Origin: Chitinophagales bacterium | GTDB taxonomy: Bacteria; Bacteroidota; Bacteroidia; Chitinophagales; Saprospiraceae | Length of the DNA: 64,000 nt | NCBI GenBank assembly: GCA_017303475.1 | Contig: JAFLBO010000019.1 | Coordinates: 1-64,000 of the forward strand | Reading direction: 5' to 3' | In this document: one piece after another, positions 17,439-25,127 of the stretch | Layout: the number at the start of each line of letters is the position of its first letter | Position numbering within the stretch: position 1 is the first letter of the stretch | The notes under the pieces: model-generated | Seen by the model: the letters and a program-made list of their open reading frames with translations, nothing else | What the model was told of the DNA's origin: nothing | Databases searched by the model: none | Made by a program: the position numbers and the translations under genes

Positions 17439-18365
17439 CTACAATTGGTCTTTAACCGATTCATACACACTCCGAATGCCGGCTTCGAGATCTATTCGTG
17501 CTTTCCAGCCCAGGTTGTGCAATTTGCTCACATCCATGAGTTTACGCGGGGTGCCATCGGGTTTCGACAAATCATGGCGTATTTCTCCCTGATACCCAAC
17601 AATGCGTTGCACCATTTGGGCCAGTTCCAGAATGGGCAGGTCTACGCCGGTGCCGATGTTGACAAATCCGGGTTCGTTGAAATGTTGCATCAGAAAATAG
17701 CAGGCATCTGCCAGATCGTCTACGTGCAGGAACTCACGGCGCGGCGTGCCGGTACCCCAGAGGGTAACAAACGGCTCGTTTTTTTGCCGTGCTTCATGGA
17801 ATTTTCGCAATAAAGCTGGCAAAACGTGGCTGTTTTCCGGGTGGTAATTGTCGTTTGGACCGTAGAGGTTGGTGGGCATTACTGAAATGAAATTGCAGCC
17901 ATATTGGGCCCGATAAGCATCACAGAGTTTGATGCCGGCAATTTTGGCGATGGCATAGGGCTCGTTGGTGGGTTCCAGCAGACCTGTAAGCAACGACTCC
18001 TCCTTCAACGGCTGAGGCGCCATTTTCGGGTAAATGCAGGAAGAGCCCAGGAACATGAGCTTTTTTACCCCATGTCGGTATGCCGCTTCAATGACATTCG
18101 ACTCAATCATCAGGTTATCGTACAGAAACTCTGCCCGATAGGTGTTGTTGGCCAGAATGCCACCTACTTTGGCTGCTGCCAGAAAGACATATTCCGGTTT
18201 GTGTATCCGAAAAAACTCATTCACTTCATTCTGGATGCGAAGGTCCAGTTGTTTGGAGTTGGCCAGTACAAAATTGGTAAAGCCCTCAGATTGAAGTTTT
18301 CTGAGAATGGCTGAGCCCACCATTCCGCGGTGGCCGGCAATAAAGATAGGAGAGGAAGGATTCAT
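17439..18365 (-). CDS. fcl: GDP-L-fucose synthase
   Basis: 308 residues of the extended SDR family. The N-terminal GHRGMVGSAI binds NADP(H); GSSCIYP carries the catalytic Ser and Cys and YAIAK the Tyr/Lys pair. With Gmd it converts GDP-4-keto-6-deoxy-mannose to GDP-L-fucose by epimerisation and reduction. The enzyme normally sits directly beside gmd; here a GxxExxY cassette of about 560 bp separates the two genes. Length and motifs are complete, so it should be active. Confidence 0.95.
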   Translation of the reverse strand: MNPSSPIFIAGHRGMVGSAILRKLQSEGFTNFVLANSKQLDLRIQNEVNEFFRIHKPEYVFLAAAKVGGILANNTYRAEFLYDNLMIESNVIEAAYRHGVKKLMFLGSSCIYPKMAPQPLKEESLLTGLLEPTNEPYAIAKIAGIKLCDAYRAQYGCNFISVMPTNLYGPNDNYHPENSHVLPALLRKFHEARQKNEPFVTLWGTGTPRREFLHVDDLADACYFLMQHFNEPGFVNIGTGVDLPILELAQMVQRIVGYQGEIRHDLSKPDGTPRKLMDVSKLHNLGWKARIDLEAGIRSVYESVKDQL

Positions 18366-18373
18366 TTATGAAG

Positions 18374-18405
18374 TTTACCACTAAGCCACTTAGGGCACTA
18401 AGAGG
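18374..18405 (+). repeat. Left inverted repeat of the GxxExxY cassette
   Basis: 32 bases starting TTTACCACTAAG and ending GGCACTAAGAGG. The inverted partner at 18904-18935 matches with only about three or four differences. A short extra direct copy (GTTTACCACTAAGAG) follows at 18416-18430. Confidence 0.8.
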
Positions 18406-18440
18406 ATGGGTTTTAGTTTACCACTAAGAGCATTGATTGG

Positions 18441-18857
18441 TCAGTGTTCAGGTGCCTGTGCAAACAGATCAGTTACCAAAGGAATAGCAGACTTGGTAAT
18501 GTTCTCTGTGTGGAAATTTATCAATAAGCCCTTGGGTTTTCGTGCAAGTTTCAAATAGGTTAGTAATTGAGCTTTATGAACTGGAAGTACAGACTCGATA
18601 GCCTTTACTTCAATGACTACCAGATTATTAACCAAAATATCAAGCTTAAAGGTATGCCTGAGCGTTTTAGTCTTATAAGTAAGTGGTAGCCGAACCTGGG
18701 TATTTATCTGGAAGTTGCGACTTTTTAGCTCTTCAACTAAACATTCTTCGTATATACTTTCCAGTAGCCCGGGGCCTAATTGTTTGTGAACCTCAATTGC
18801 GCAACCAACAATATCATAAGATAGTTGATTTATCTCTTGTTGTGTGAAAGTTTCCAT
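18441..18857 (-). CDS. GxxExxY protein (PD-(D/E)XK-like)
   Basis: 138 residues with the defining motif GPGLLESIYEECL (G-x-x-E-x-x-Y at about residues 30-36), followed by FKLDILVNNLVVIEVKAIE, which has the D...ExK spacing of PD-(D/E)XK nuclease folds. The family is widespread, small and of unproven function; a DNA-cleaving role is possible. The gene lies between gmd and fcl and is enclosed by 32-bp inverted repeats, suggesting it arrived as a unit. It has the same strand as the operon, so it may be cotranscribed. It is not needed for fucose synthesis. Confidence 0.88.
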   Translation of the reverse strand: METFTQQEINQLSYDIVGCAIEVHKQLGPGLLESIYEECLVEELKSRNFQINTQVRLPLTYKTKTLRHTFKLDILVNNLVVIEVKAIESVLPVHKAQLLTYLKLARKPKGLLINFHTENITKSAIPLVTDLFAQAPEH

Positions 18858-18903
18858 TTTACTGAGTGGTTAAATGAGTGATTGATCTGGGACTAATTGA
18901 ATA

Positions 18904-18935
18904 CTCTTAGTGCCCTTAGTGACTTAGTGGTAAAA
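18904..18935 (-). repeat. Right inverted repeat of the GxxExxY cassette
   Basis: CTCTTAGTGCCCTTAGTGAC... on the plus strand is the reverse complement of the repeat at 18374-18405 with a few mismatches. No clear target-site duplication is seen outside the two repeats. Confidence 0.8.
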
Positions 18936-18977
18936 CCGCTCAATAAAATTACAATACTTTCACTAATTCACAATCTC

Positions 18978-20084
18978 TCACTCGAACTGCGCCTTAACAT
19001 AAAACCCGCCTTTTTTCAAATACTCCTCTTTCTGGAATAAATGAAGATCTGACTGCACCATTTCAGACACCAGTTCAGCCAGACTGTGTTTGGCTTGCCA
19101 ACCGAGCTTGGTTTTGGCTTTGGTGGCATCTCCAACCAGCAGATCAACTTCGGCAGGACGGAAGTAGCGCGGATCTACGGCAATAACTTCCTGACCTGGC
19201 TTGAAATTGGAATTGGTAGATTGGGCAATAATACCTATTTCGGATACCCCTTCCCCTCTAAATTCCAATTCCGCGCCCAGCTCGCGGAAGGTCATCCGAC
19301 AAAAATCACGCACGGAAGTGGTAACTCCGGTTGCAATCACAAAATCTTCAGGATCAGGATATTGCATCATGAGCCACATGGCTTCCACATAATCCTTGGC
19401 ATGTCCCCAATCCCGGCGCGCATCCAGATTGCCCAGCCAGAGTTTGTCTTGCAGCCCCAGGGAAATTTTGGTGGCTGCCCTGGTGATTTTTCTGGTCACG
19501 AAGGTTTCGCCCCGGAGCGGACTTTCGTGGTTGAACAAAATGCCGTTGCAGGCAAACATGCCATAGCTTTCCCGGTAATTCACCGTTATCCAATAGGCAT
19601 ACAATTTGGCTACGCCATAGGGAGAACGGGGATAAAAAGGCGTTTTTTCTGTTTGTGGCGTTTCCTGCACCAAACCATACAATTCGGAGGTGCTGGCCTG
19701 ATAAAACCGGGTTTTACTGGTTAAGCCAAGCAAACGAATGGCTTCCAGCAAACGCAGCGCCCCAACAGCATCCGCATTGGCCGTGTATTCCGGCGTTTCA
19801 AAGCTTACCTGTACGTGACTTTGAGCGCCCAGGTTGTATACTTCATCCGGTTGCACCTGTTGCATGATCCGAATCAGGTTGGTGGAGTCTGTAAGATCGC
19901 CATAATGCAGGATAAAGCGTTGGTTGTCAACATGCGGGTCCTGATACAGATGGTCCACCCGGTCTGTATTGAACAGGGAGGACCTGCGCTTGATGCCGTG
20001 CACCTCGTAGCCTTTTTTCAACAAAAACTCGGCGAGATAAGCGCCATCCTGACCAGTAATGCCGGTGATAAGGGCTTTTTTCAT
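18978..20084 (-). CDS. gmd: GDP-mannose 4,6-dehydratase
   Basis: 368 residues starting MKKALITGITGQDGAYLAEF. The NADP-binding GITGQDG motif, the catalytic STSELYG Thr/Glu region and YGVAKLYAYW with Tyr-x-x-x-Lys are all present, as is FNHESPLRGETFVTRKI, typical of Gmd. It makes GDP-4-keto-6-deoxy-D-mannose from GDP-mannose. The upstream Met at 20126 would add 14 residues not found in the family. First of the GDP-fucose genes in the leftward operon. Confidence 0.96.
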   Translation of the reverse strand: MKKALITGITGQDGAYLAEFLLKKGYEVHGIKRRSSLFNTDRVDHLYQDPHVDNQRFILHYGDLTDSTNLIRIMQQVQPDEVYNLGAQSHVQVSFETPEYTANADAVGALRLLEAIRLLGLTSKTRFYQASTSELYGLVQETPQTEKTPFYPRSPYGVAKLYAYWITVNYRESYGMFACNGILFNHESPLRGETFVTRKITRAATKISLGLQDKLWLGNLDARRDWGHAKDYVEAMWLMMQYPDPEDFVIATGVTTSVRDFCRMTFRELGAELEFRGEGVSEIGIIAQSTNSNFKPGQEVIAVDPRYFRPAEVDLLVGDATKAKTKLGWQAKHSLAELVSEMVQSDLHLFQKEEYLKKGGFYVKAQFE

Positions 20085-20130
20085 GTTTGTATGCTTGTCT
20101 GGAATGGGATGCAAAGTTCGGAACACGCCC

Positions 20131-20706
20131 TTACTTCTCTTCCAGCATTCCCAGTTTTTGGTTTAATTGATACCATTCTCCCGTTTCCGGGCATTGGGCT
20201 TTTCCTGTTTCATCAAGTTGCAGACGATGTCCGTTTTTACTTATCCAGCCTGTTTGTCGGGCCGGAACGCCGGTCATCAGTGCAAAATCAGGTACATTGG
20301 CCGTCACTACCGCACCGGCCCCGATCATACAATACCGACCCAGGGTGACGCCACATAAAATGGTGGCGTTGGCGCCAATGCTGGCCCCTTTTTTCACCAG
20401 GGTAGGCCTGAACTCCTGTTTCCGTTCTATAAAACTTCTGGGGTTGATTACATTGGTAAACACCATACTTGGCCCCAGAAAAACCTCGTCTTCACAAATC
20501 ACCCCGGTATATAGGGAAACGTTATTTTGCACTTTCACCCCATTACCCAATGTAACGCCGTTGGCTACAAACACATTTTGTCCCAACACGCACTTTTCGC
20601 CCAAAACAGCTTCTTCCGACACGTGGCAAAAGTGCCAGATGCGCGAGCCTTCCCCAATTTGGGCGCCCGGATCGATAACAGCGGTGGGATGTGCAAAATA
20701 GGCCAT
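20131..20706 (-). CDS. wbpD: UDP-2-acetamido-3-amino-2,3-dideoxy-glucuronate N-acetyltransferase (WbpD/WlbB type)
   Basis: 191 residues of left-handed beta-helix hexapeptide repeats (VIDPGAQIGEGSRIWHF, VLGEKCVLGQNVFVANGVTLG, IGANATILCGVTLG). The NPRSFIERKQEF block and the C-terminal extension match WbpD/WlbB, which acetylates the 3-amino group of UDP-GlcNAc3NA to give UDP-GlcNAc(3NAc)A. The preceding oxidoreductase and aminotransferase make its substrate. The open frame begins with a TTG at 20712 that overlaps the upstream stop; the ATG at 20706 (MAYFAHPTA) is preferred. Confidence 0.88.
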   Translation of the reverse strand: MAYFAHPTAVIDPGAQIGEGSRIWHFCHVSEEAVLGEKCVLGQNVFVANGVTLGNGVKVQNNVSLYTGVICEDEVFLGPSMVFTNVINPRSFIERKQEFRPTLVKKGASIGANATILCGVTLGRYCMIGAGAVVTANVPDFALMTGVPARQTGWISKNGHRLQLDETGKAQCPETGEWYQLNQKLGMLEEK

Positions 20707-20708
20707 AT

Positions 20709-21665
20709 TCAATGAAATGGGTGATGGGCAAGGGGTAAACGGGCCAGCGGGTGGTAATCGCCCTGAAGTCCGAGTGGCGTGGCGGTTCGGATATCATGTG
20801 CCAGTTGAATGGCTGGCAGCGCATCCTCAAGTCCAAAACTGTTGCCAGCCAGGATGTCCTGATAACTCAGGGTATGCAAATCGGAGAAGCCTTCGCTGAA
20901 CTCCAGGCTTTCGCCATCTATGGTAATGGCTCTGTACGTTCGTTTGCCGGCGGCTGCCTCAGGCAAGGTTTGCGCATTGATACTCAGAAACCAACGGACG
21001 CGGGCTTTTTCAAATTCCAGATAACCGGCTGCACGGTCGTGCGTGTGCACGTGTACGAGATTTTGCACAACCGGACCAAAAATCCAGCTCAGCATATCGA
21101 AAAAGTGAATGCCAATGTTGGTGGCAATACCTCCCGATTTTTGCACATCACCTTTCCAGCTGGTGAAGTACCAGGAGCCTCTGGAGGTGATGTAACTGAG
21201 GTCAACCTCGTGTTTTTGCGCCTGTTGGCCAGATTGAACCTTATCTCGAAGCGCAATAATGGATGGGTGCAGCCGAAGCTGAAGGATGGTGGATACCCTT
21301 TTCCCGGATTCCTGTTCATTTATTTTCAGCGCTTCCACGTTCCAGGGATTGAGTACCAGAGGTTTTTCGCAAATGACATGGGCGCCATTGCGCAAACCAA
21401 AGCGAATATGGGCATCGTGCAGGTAATTGGGCGAACAGATACTCACGTAATCAACGCCCTGACCATTGCGCCGGATTTTATCCAGATGGCGGTCAAACCG
21501 TTCAAATTCCGTGAAAAAGGATGTTTCCGGAAAATAGCTGTCCAACACCCCCACAGAATCTGCAGGATCAAAAGCCGCTACCAGCTCGTTGCCGGTATCG
21601 CGGATGGCTTTCAGGTGCCTGGGTGCCACGTAACCGGCTGCTCCAATTAATGCAAAATTTGCCAT
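20709..21665 (-). CDS. wbpB: UDP-N-acetyl-glucosaminuronate 3-dehydrogenase (WbpB/WlbA type, Gfo/Idh/MocA fold)
   Basis: 318 residues. Rossmann start FALIGAAGYVAPRHLKAI, then the CSPNYLHDAHI and CEKPLVLNPWN blocks with the catalytic Lys, and GIHFFDMLSWIFG with the active-site His region. Length and the AAGYVAPRH start are characteristic of WlbA/WbpB, which oxidises C3 of UDP-GlcNAcA so that an amino group can be added. Almost contiguous with wbpD downstream (2 bases apart) and wbpE upstream. Confidence 0.88.
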   Translation of the reverse strand: MANFALIGAAGYVAPRHLKAIRDTGNELVAAFDPADSVGVLDSYFPETSFFTEFERFDRHLDKIRRNGQGVDYVSICSPNYLHDAHIRFGLRNGAHVICEKPLVLNPWNVEALKINEQESGKRVSTILQLRLHPSIIALRDKVQSGQQAQKHEVDLSYITSRGSWYFTSWKGDVQKSGGIATNIGIHFFDMLSWIFGPVVQNLVHVHTHDRAAGYLEFEKARVRWFLSINAQTLPEAAAGKRTYRAITIDGESLEFSEGFSDLHTLSYQDILAGNSFGLEDALPAIQLAHDIRTATPLGLQGDYHPLARLPLAHHPFH

Positions 21666-21676
21666 AAAGAGTTGGT

Positions 21677-22819
21677 TTATAGCCCTTTTTGCGCGAAAAA
21701 ATTAATTATAGCGCTGGTGATGGTAGCCAGGATTTCATCTGTCAGTTCGGAGTGCATGGGCAAAGAAAATACACTTGCACAGAGGGCTTCTGTTACCGGA
21801 AGTTCAGTTCCACGCCAGTAACGGGCAAAGGCCGGCTGCTTGTACAGTGGCACCGGGTAGTAGATCATACAGGGAATGCCTTGTTCAGCCAGGGAAGCTT
21901 TCAGTTCGTCGCGAAGCTGAACGGAATTGGGTGCGTTGATCTGCAGGGTGTATTGGTGAAATACGTGGGTGGAATGCGGATCGCGGGCTGGTGTTTTCAA
22001 CGCCTTTACCTGTGAAAATGCCTGATCGTAATAATCAGCTGCCCGATTTCGTGCGGCATTGTATTCATCCAGGTGTTTGAGTTTGGCGTTCAGCACTACT
22101 GCCTGCAGGGCATCCAAACGGGAGTTTACCCCAATTTCGTCGTGGTAATACAGTTTGGATTGACCGTGATTGGCAATCATACGCGCTTTGGCAGCCAGGG
22201 CATCGTCGTCGGTCATGAGTGCGCCACCGTCGCCATAACATCCCAGGTTTTTGGATGGGAAAAAGGAGGTGCAGCCAAACTGGCCCATTACGCCGGTTTT
22301 GGCTTTGTTACCATTGCGGAAGGTGTAATCTGCTCCAATGGCTTGCGCATTGTCTTCAATCACATAGAGTCCATGTTTTTGCGCCAGGGCAAGAATGGGC
22401 TCCATATCTGCGCTCTGACCGAACAAGTGTACCGGAACAATGGCTTTGGTACGTGGGGTAATGGCCGCTTCCACATGGGTAGCTGTGATATTCATGGTGC
22501 CGGGATCAACATCTGTCATAACCGGAGTAAGTCCGAGCAGGGCAATGACCTCTGCTGTTGCTACATAAGTGAAAGCCGGCACAATGACTTCATCGCCGGG
22601 TTGCAGACCCAGGGCCATCATGGCAATCTGCAGGGCATCTGTTCCGTTGGCGCAGGGAATGACGTGTTTCACGCCGAGGTATTGTTCGAGGTTTTCCCGA
22701 AAAGCATTCACTTTCGGGCCGCCGATAAACATACAAGTATCAAGAACCTCCCGCATTTCCCGCTCAATTTCCGGCTGGATTTTTGCGTATTGGGTCTTGA
22801 GGTCAACCATTTGTAGCAT
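21677..22819 (-). CDS. wbpE: UDP-2-acetamido-3-oxo-glucuronate aminotransferase (WbpE/WlbC type, DegT/DnrJ/EryC1)
   Basis: 380 residues of the sugar aminotransferase family. The start MVDLKTQYAKIQPEIE, the CANGTDALQIAMMALG block, VIEDNAQAIGA and SFFPSKNLGCYGDGG with the PLP-binding Lys are typical of WbpE/WlbC. It transfers an amino group from glutamate to C3 of the 3-keto sugar. The ATG at 22810 is equally possible. A G-free CAAACCCAT tract lies about 55 bases upstream of its start. Confidence 0.9.
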   Translation of the reverse strand: MLQMVDLKTQYAKIQPEIEREMREVLDTCMFIGGPKVNAFRENLEQYLGVKHVIPCANGTDALQIAMMALGLQPGDEVIVPAFTYVATAEVIALLGLTPVMTDVDPGTMNITATHVEAAITPRTKAIVPVHLFGQSADMEPILALAQKHGLYVIEDNAQAIGADYTFRNGNKAKTGVMGQFGCTSFFPSKNLGCYGDGGALMTDDDALAAKARMIANHGQSKLYYHDEIGVNSRLDALQAVVLNAKLKHLDEYNAARNRAADYYDQAFSQVKALKTPARDPHSTHVFHQYTLQINAPNSVQLRDELKASLAEQGIPCMIYYPVPLYKQPAFARYWRGTELPVTEALCASVFSLPMHSELTDEILATITSAIINFFAQKGL

Positions 22820-22870
22820 GTGAGAGATGGTGGGTTTGATGTATCCCGGAATGGTATTCCGGGGCGATGT

Positions 22871-22903
22871 TTGAAGAGTTTGATGGGTTTGATGGGTTTG
22901 GAC
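22871..22903 (-). repeat. Short CATCAAACC tandem tract between wbpA and wbpE
   Basis: On the coding strand it reads CAAACCCATCAAACCCATCA, without G. It fills much of the 86-bp gap between the wbpA stop and wbpE start. Confidence 0.7.
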
Positions 22904-22905
22904 GG

Positions 22906-24201
22906 TTACAAACGCCAGTATTCCAGGGTTGGATGTTGGATTTGATACAATCCTTTGAGGTCCATGAGGATTGGGTTGGGGTTCATGATAGAAAGAAAAT
23001 ATGACGCATCATAGGCGGTAAATGCCTGATGCGCCACGGCAACCACAACTGCATCATAGCCGTCGAGGATGTCGTTATTAAGTGTGAGGTTGTATTCGTG
23101 TTGAACCTCCTCCGGAGAAGCAAGTGGATCTGATACCTGCACCTGAATAGAATACTCCTGCAGTTCGCGAATCAGGGTGGCCACTTTGGAGTTCCGGATA
23201 TCGGCCACGTTTTCTTTAAACGTAATGCCCATCACGAGCACTTTGGATTGCCGGGGGTTTTTATCCTTTTTGAGCAGCAGTTGCACCAGTTTTTTGGCTA
23301 CCCAGCCGGGCATATTGTCGTTTACCCGCCTGCCGCTGAGTATTACCTGGGGCTCATATCCGAGTTCAATGGATTTGTGCAACAAGTAATAGGGGTCTAC
23401 TCCTATACAATGTCCGCCAACCAGTCCGGGGTAAAACTTTTGGAAATTCCACTTGGTAGCCGCCGCCGCCAGCACTTCCTGCGTATCGATGCCCATCCTG
23501 TCGAAAATGATGGCCAGTTCGTTCATCAGCGATATGTTCAGGTCGCGCTGCGTATTTTCAATCACTTTGGCTGCTTCCGCCACGCGTATACTGGAAGCCT
23601 GATAAACACCGGCTTCTATAATTTGGCCATAAACTGCAGCTATTTCCGCCAGGGCATCAGGGTCGGAGCCGCTTACTACTTTGGTGATGGATTTCAGCGG
23701 CCTGGATGGTTCGCCCGGACTGATTCTTTCCGGCGAATAACCTATTTTAAAATCAGGGCCCTGCGTTAATCCGGAATGCTTTTCCAATACGGGCAAACAA
23801 TCCTCTTCGGTGCATCCGGGATACACGGTGGATTCGTACACCACATAATCACCCGCTTTAAGTATCCGACCAATTTCAGCAGAAGCCAGTTGGAGTGGCT
23901 TGAGGTTGGGAACCTTGTGTTCGTCTACATCAGTGGGGACAGCCACCACAAAGAAATGCGCCTGAGCGAGGTCGCCGGCTGTATAGGTAAACTGAATATC
24001 GCATCCCTGAAATGCTTCGGAGGGTAACTCCCGGTTGGGGTCAATGCCCGCTTTCAAGTGTTGGATATGAGTCTGGTTGGTATCGTAACCAATGACACGG
24101 AAATGTCTGGCGAACGCCAATGCTACCGGAAGGCCCACATAGCCTAGTCCTACGACGGCCAGTGTTTTTTCTTTTGTACATAGCGAACGGTAAATGGACA
24201 T
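22906..24201 (-). CDS. wbpA: UDP-N-acetyl-glucosamine/galactosamine 6-dehydrogenase (nucleotide-sugar dehydrogenase)
   Basis: 431 residues from the ATG at 24201. NAD-binding VGLGYVGLPVALAF, the YESTVYPGCTEE block, VIENTQRDLNISLMNELA, and GGHCIGVDPYYL with the catalytic Cys identify a UDP-sugar 6-dehydrogenase of the WbpA/WbpO/TviB group. It oxidises C6 of UDP-HexNAc to the uronic acid. Its position at the head of wbpE-wbpB-wbpD makes UDP-GlcNAc the likely substrate. Translation from the upstream Met at 24249 is unlikely because a promoter box overlaps it. Confidence 0.92.
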   Translation of the reverse strand: MSIYRSLCTKEKTLAVVGLGYVGLPVALAFARHFRVIGYDTNQTHIQHLKAGIDPNRELPSEAFQGCDIQFTYTAGDLAQAHFFVVAVPTDVDEHKVPNLKPLQLASAEIGRILKAGDYVVYESTVYPGCTEEDCLPVLEKHSGLTQGPDFKIGYSPERISPGEPSRPLKSITKVVSGSDPDALAEIAAVYGQIIEAGVYQASSIRVAEAAKVIENTQRDLNISLMNELAIIFDRMGIDTQEVLAAAATKWNFQKFYPGLVGGHCIGVDPYYLLHKSIELGYEPQVILSGRRVNDNMPGWVAKKLVQLLLKKDKNPRQSKVLVMGITFKENVADIRNSKVATLIRELQEYSIQVQVSDPLASPEEVQHEYNLTLNNDILDGYDAVVVAVAHQAFTAYDASYFLSIMNPNPILMDLKGLYQIQHPTLEYWRL

Positions 24202-24246
24202 GATGCAACGTATAACCCGGGCGGGTTGCCAACTCTGATGGGGCCG

Positions 24247-24254
24247 CAAAATTA
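24247..24254 (-). promoter_or_regulatory. -7 box (TAATTTTG) of the nucleotide-sugar operon
   Basis: Perfect TAnnTTTG on the minus strand, about 46 bases upstream of the wbpA ATG. Predicted start of the operon wbpA-wbpE-wbpB-wbpD-gmd-(GxxExxY)-fcl-manC. No matching -33 box at normal spacing. Confidence 0.5.
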
Positions 24255-24376
24255 CGCAATTTTTGCCAAGAGCAGGTTGGGGATTTTAGAGCGTTAAAAC
24301 ACGCTCTTAATGCAAAATCTCCAATTTGCACTTTAACCTCTCAAAAACGGACAACTCGGTACAAACGCTGCCTGGA

Positions 24377-24838
24377 TCAGTCCTCCCACCTACCCAGGTG
24401 CATTACAGAATCGCCAGTTTCCAGATGTTCCCAGAACTTGGTGTTTTTAAAAGTCCGGCTGATCTCCTCGGAATCTGTTTGCAGATGTTTGATGTGCCAC
24501 CAGGCCACATCATGAATATGGTCGTCTTCCATCGTGTTATTCAAATGAATGGCGGCGGGGTCTTCATCTTCATCCAAATGGCATTCAATGATCAGGGTGA
24601 GGGCAAATAAATCGGTAGTGCTGTATTCATACACATACTTGAGCGCACCTGCATGCACGCGTAACCCCGTTTCTTCCAGTACCTCTCGCTCGGCACCACG
24701 GTACATATCGTCATCAGAGGGTTCGAGGCGGCCGCCGGGCAAGCTCCAGTGCAGGCGACCAAAACGATCTTGTTGTTTGATCAAAAGGAATTCTTCGCCC
24801 CTGCGAACGAGGCCTGCTACGCGAATACGGTGGGTCAT
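24377..24838 (-). CDS. Nudix hydrolase
   Basis: 153 residues. A Nudix box is present (GGRLEPSDDD...AEREVLEETGL): the REVLEETGL half is perfect, but the first half is one residue longer than G-x5-E-x7-REUxEExGU and has Asp instead of Glu. It should hydrolyse a nucleoside diphosphate linked to another group; the substrate is unknown. It lies upstream of the sugar-nucleotide operon on the same strand but is separated by that operon's promoter. Confidence 0.85.
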   Translation of the reverse strand: MTHRIRVAGLVRRGEEFLLIKQQDRFGRLHWSLPGGRLEPSDDDMYRGAEREVLEETGLRVHAGALKYVYEYSTTDLFALTLIIECHLDEDEDPAAIHLNNTMEDDHIHDVAWWHIKHLQTDSEEISRTFKNTKFWEHLETGDSVMHLGRWED

Positions 24839-24969
24839 GAACGATGGACGATGTGATGTGAACGTAATTTGGGCAAAGGAAGTTTAGTTTTTCGATATTT
24901 GTTTGGCTGTATTTTGAAAGGGGGGGCATTTTGCAGAAGGGTGCTTTGCCCCGTGGATTTAAAATGTGT

Positions 24970-24984
24970 ACCCTTTTAAAGGGT
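24970..24984. repeat. Perfect palindrome ACCCTTTTAAAGGGT
   Basis: A 15-base palindrome in the gap between the Nudix and HerA-like genes, inside a slightly longer TGTA...TACA frame, followed by a T run at 24993-24999. It could be an operator or a weak terminator. Otherwise the 289-bp gap 24839-25127 holds only the tandem tract at 25056-25115. Confidence 0.4.
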
Positions 24985-25055
24985 CGGATACATTTTTTTG
25001 CTGCAAAAGTTCAAACCTATACATTTGCTCCAGGTTTTGGAAGATGGCCACATTA

Positions 25056-25115
25056 TCGTTCATCGTCCATCGTCCATCGTCACATCGTTCATAGTCACAT
25101 CGTTCATCGTCCACC
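25056..25115 (+). repeat. CATCGTCCATCGTTCATCG tandem tract
   Basis: About 60 bases of CATCGTC/CATCGTT words with an insert, ending 12 bases before the start of the HerA-like gene. A similar tract is at 55284-55322. Confidence 0.8.
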
Positions 25116-25127
25116 ATTCTATTTATC

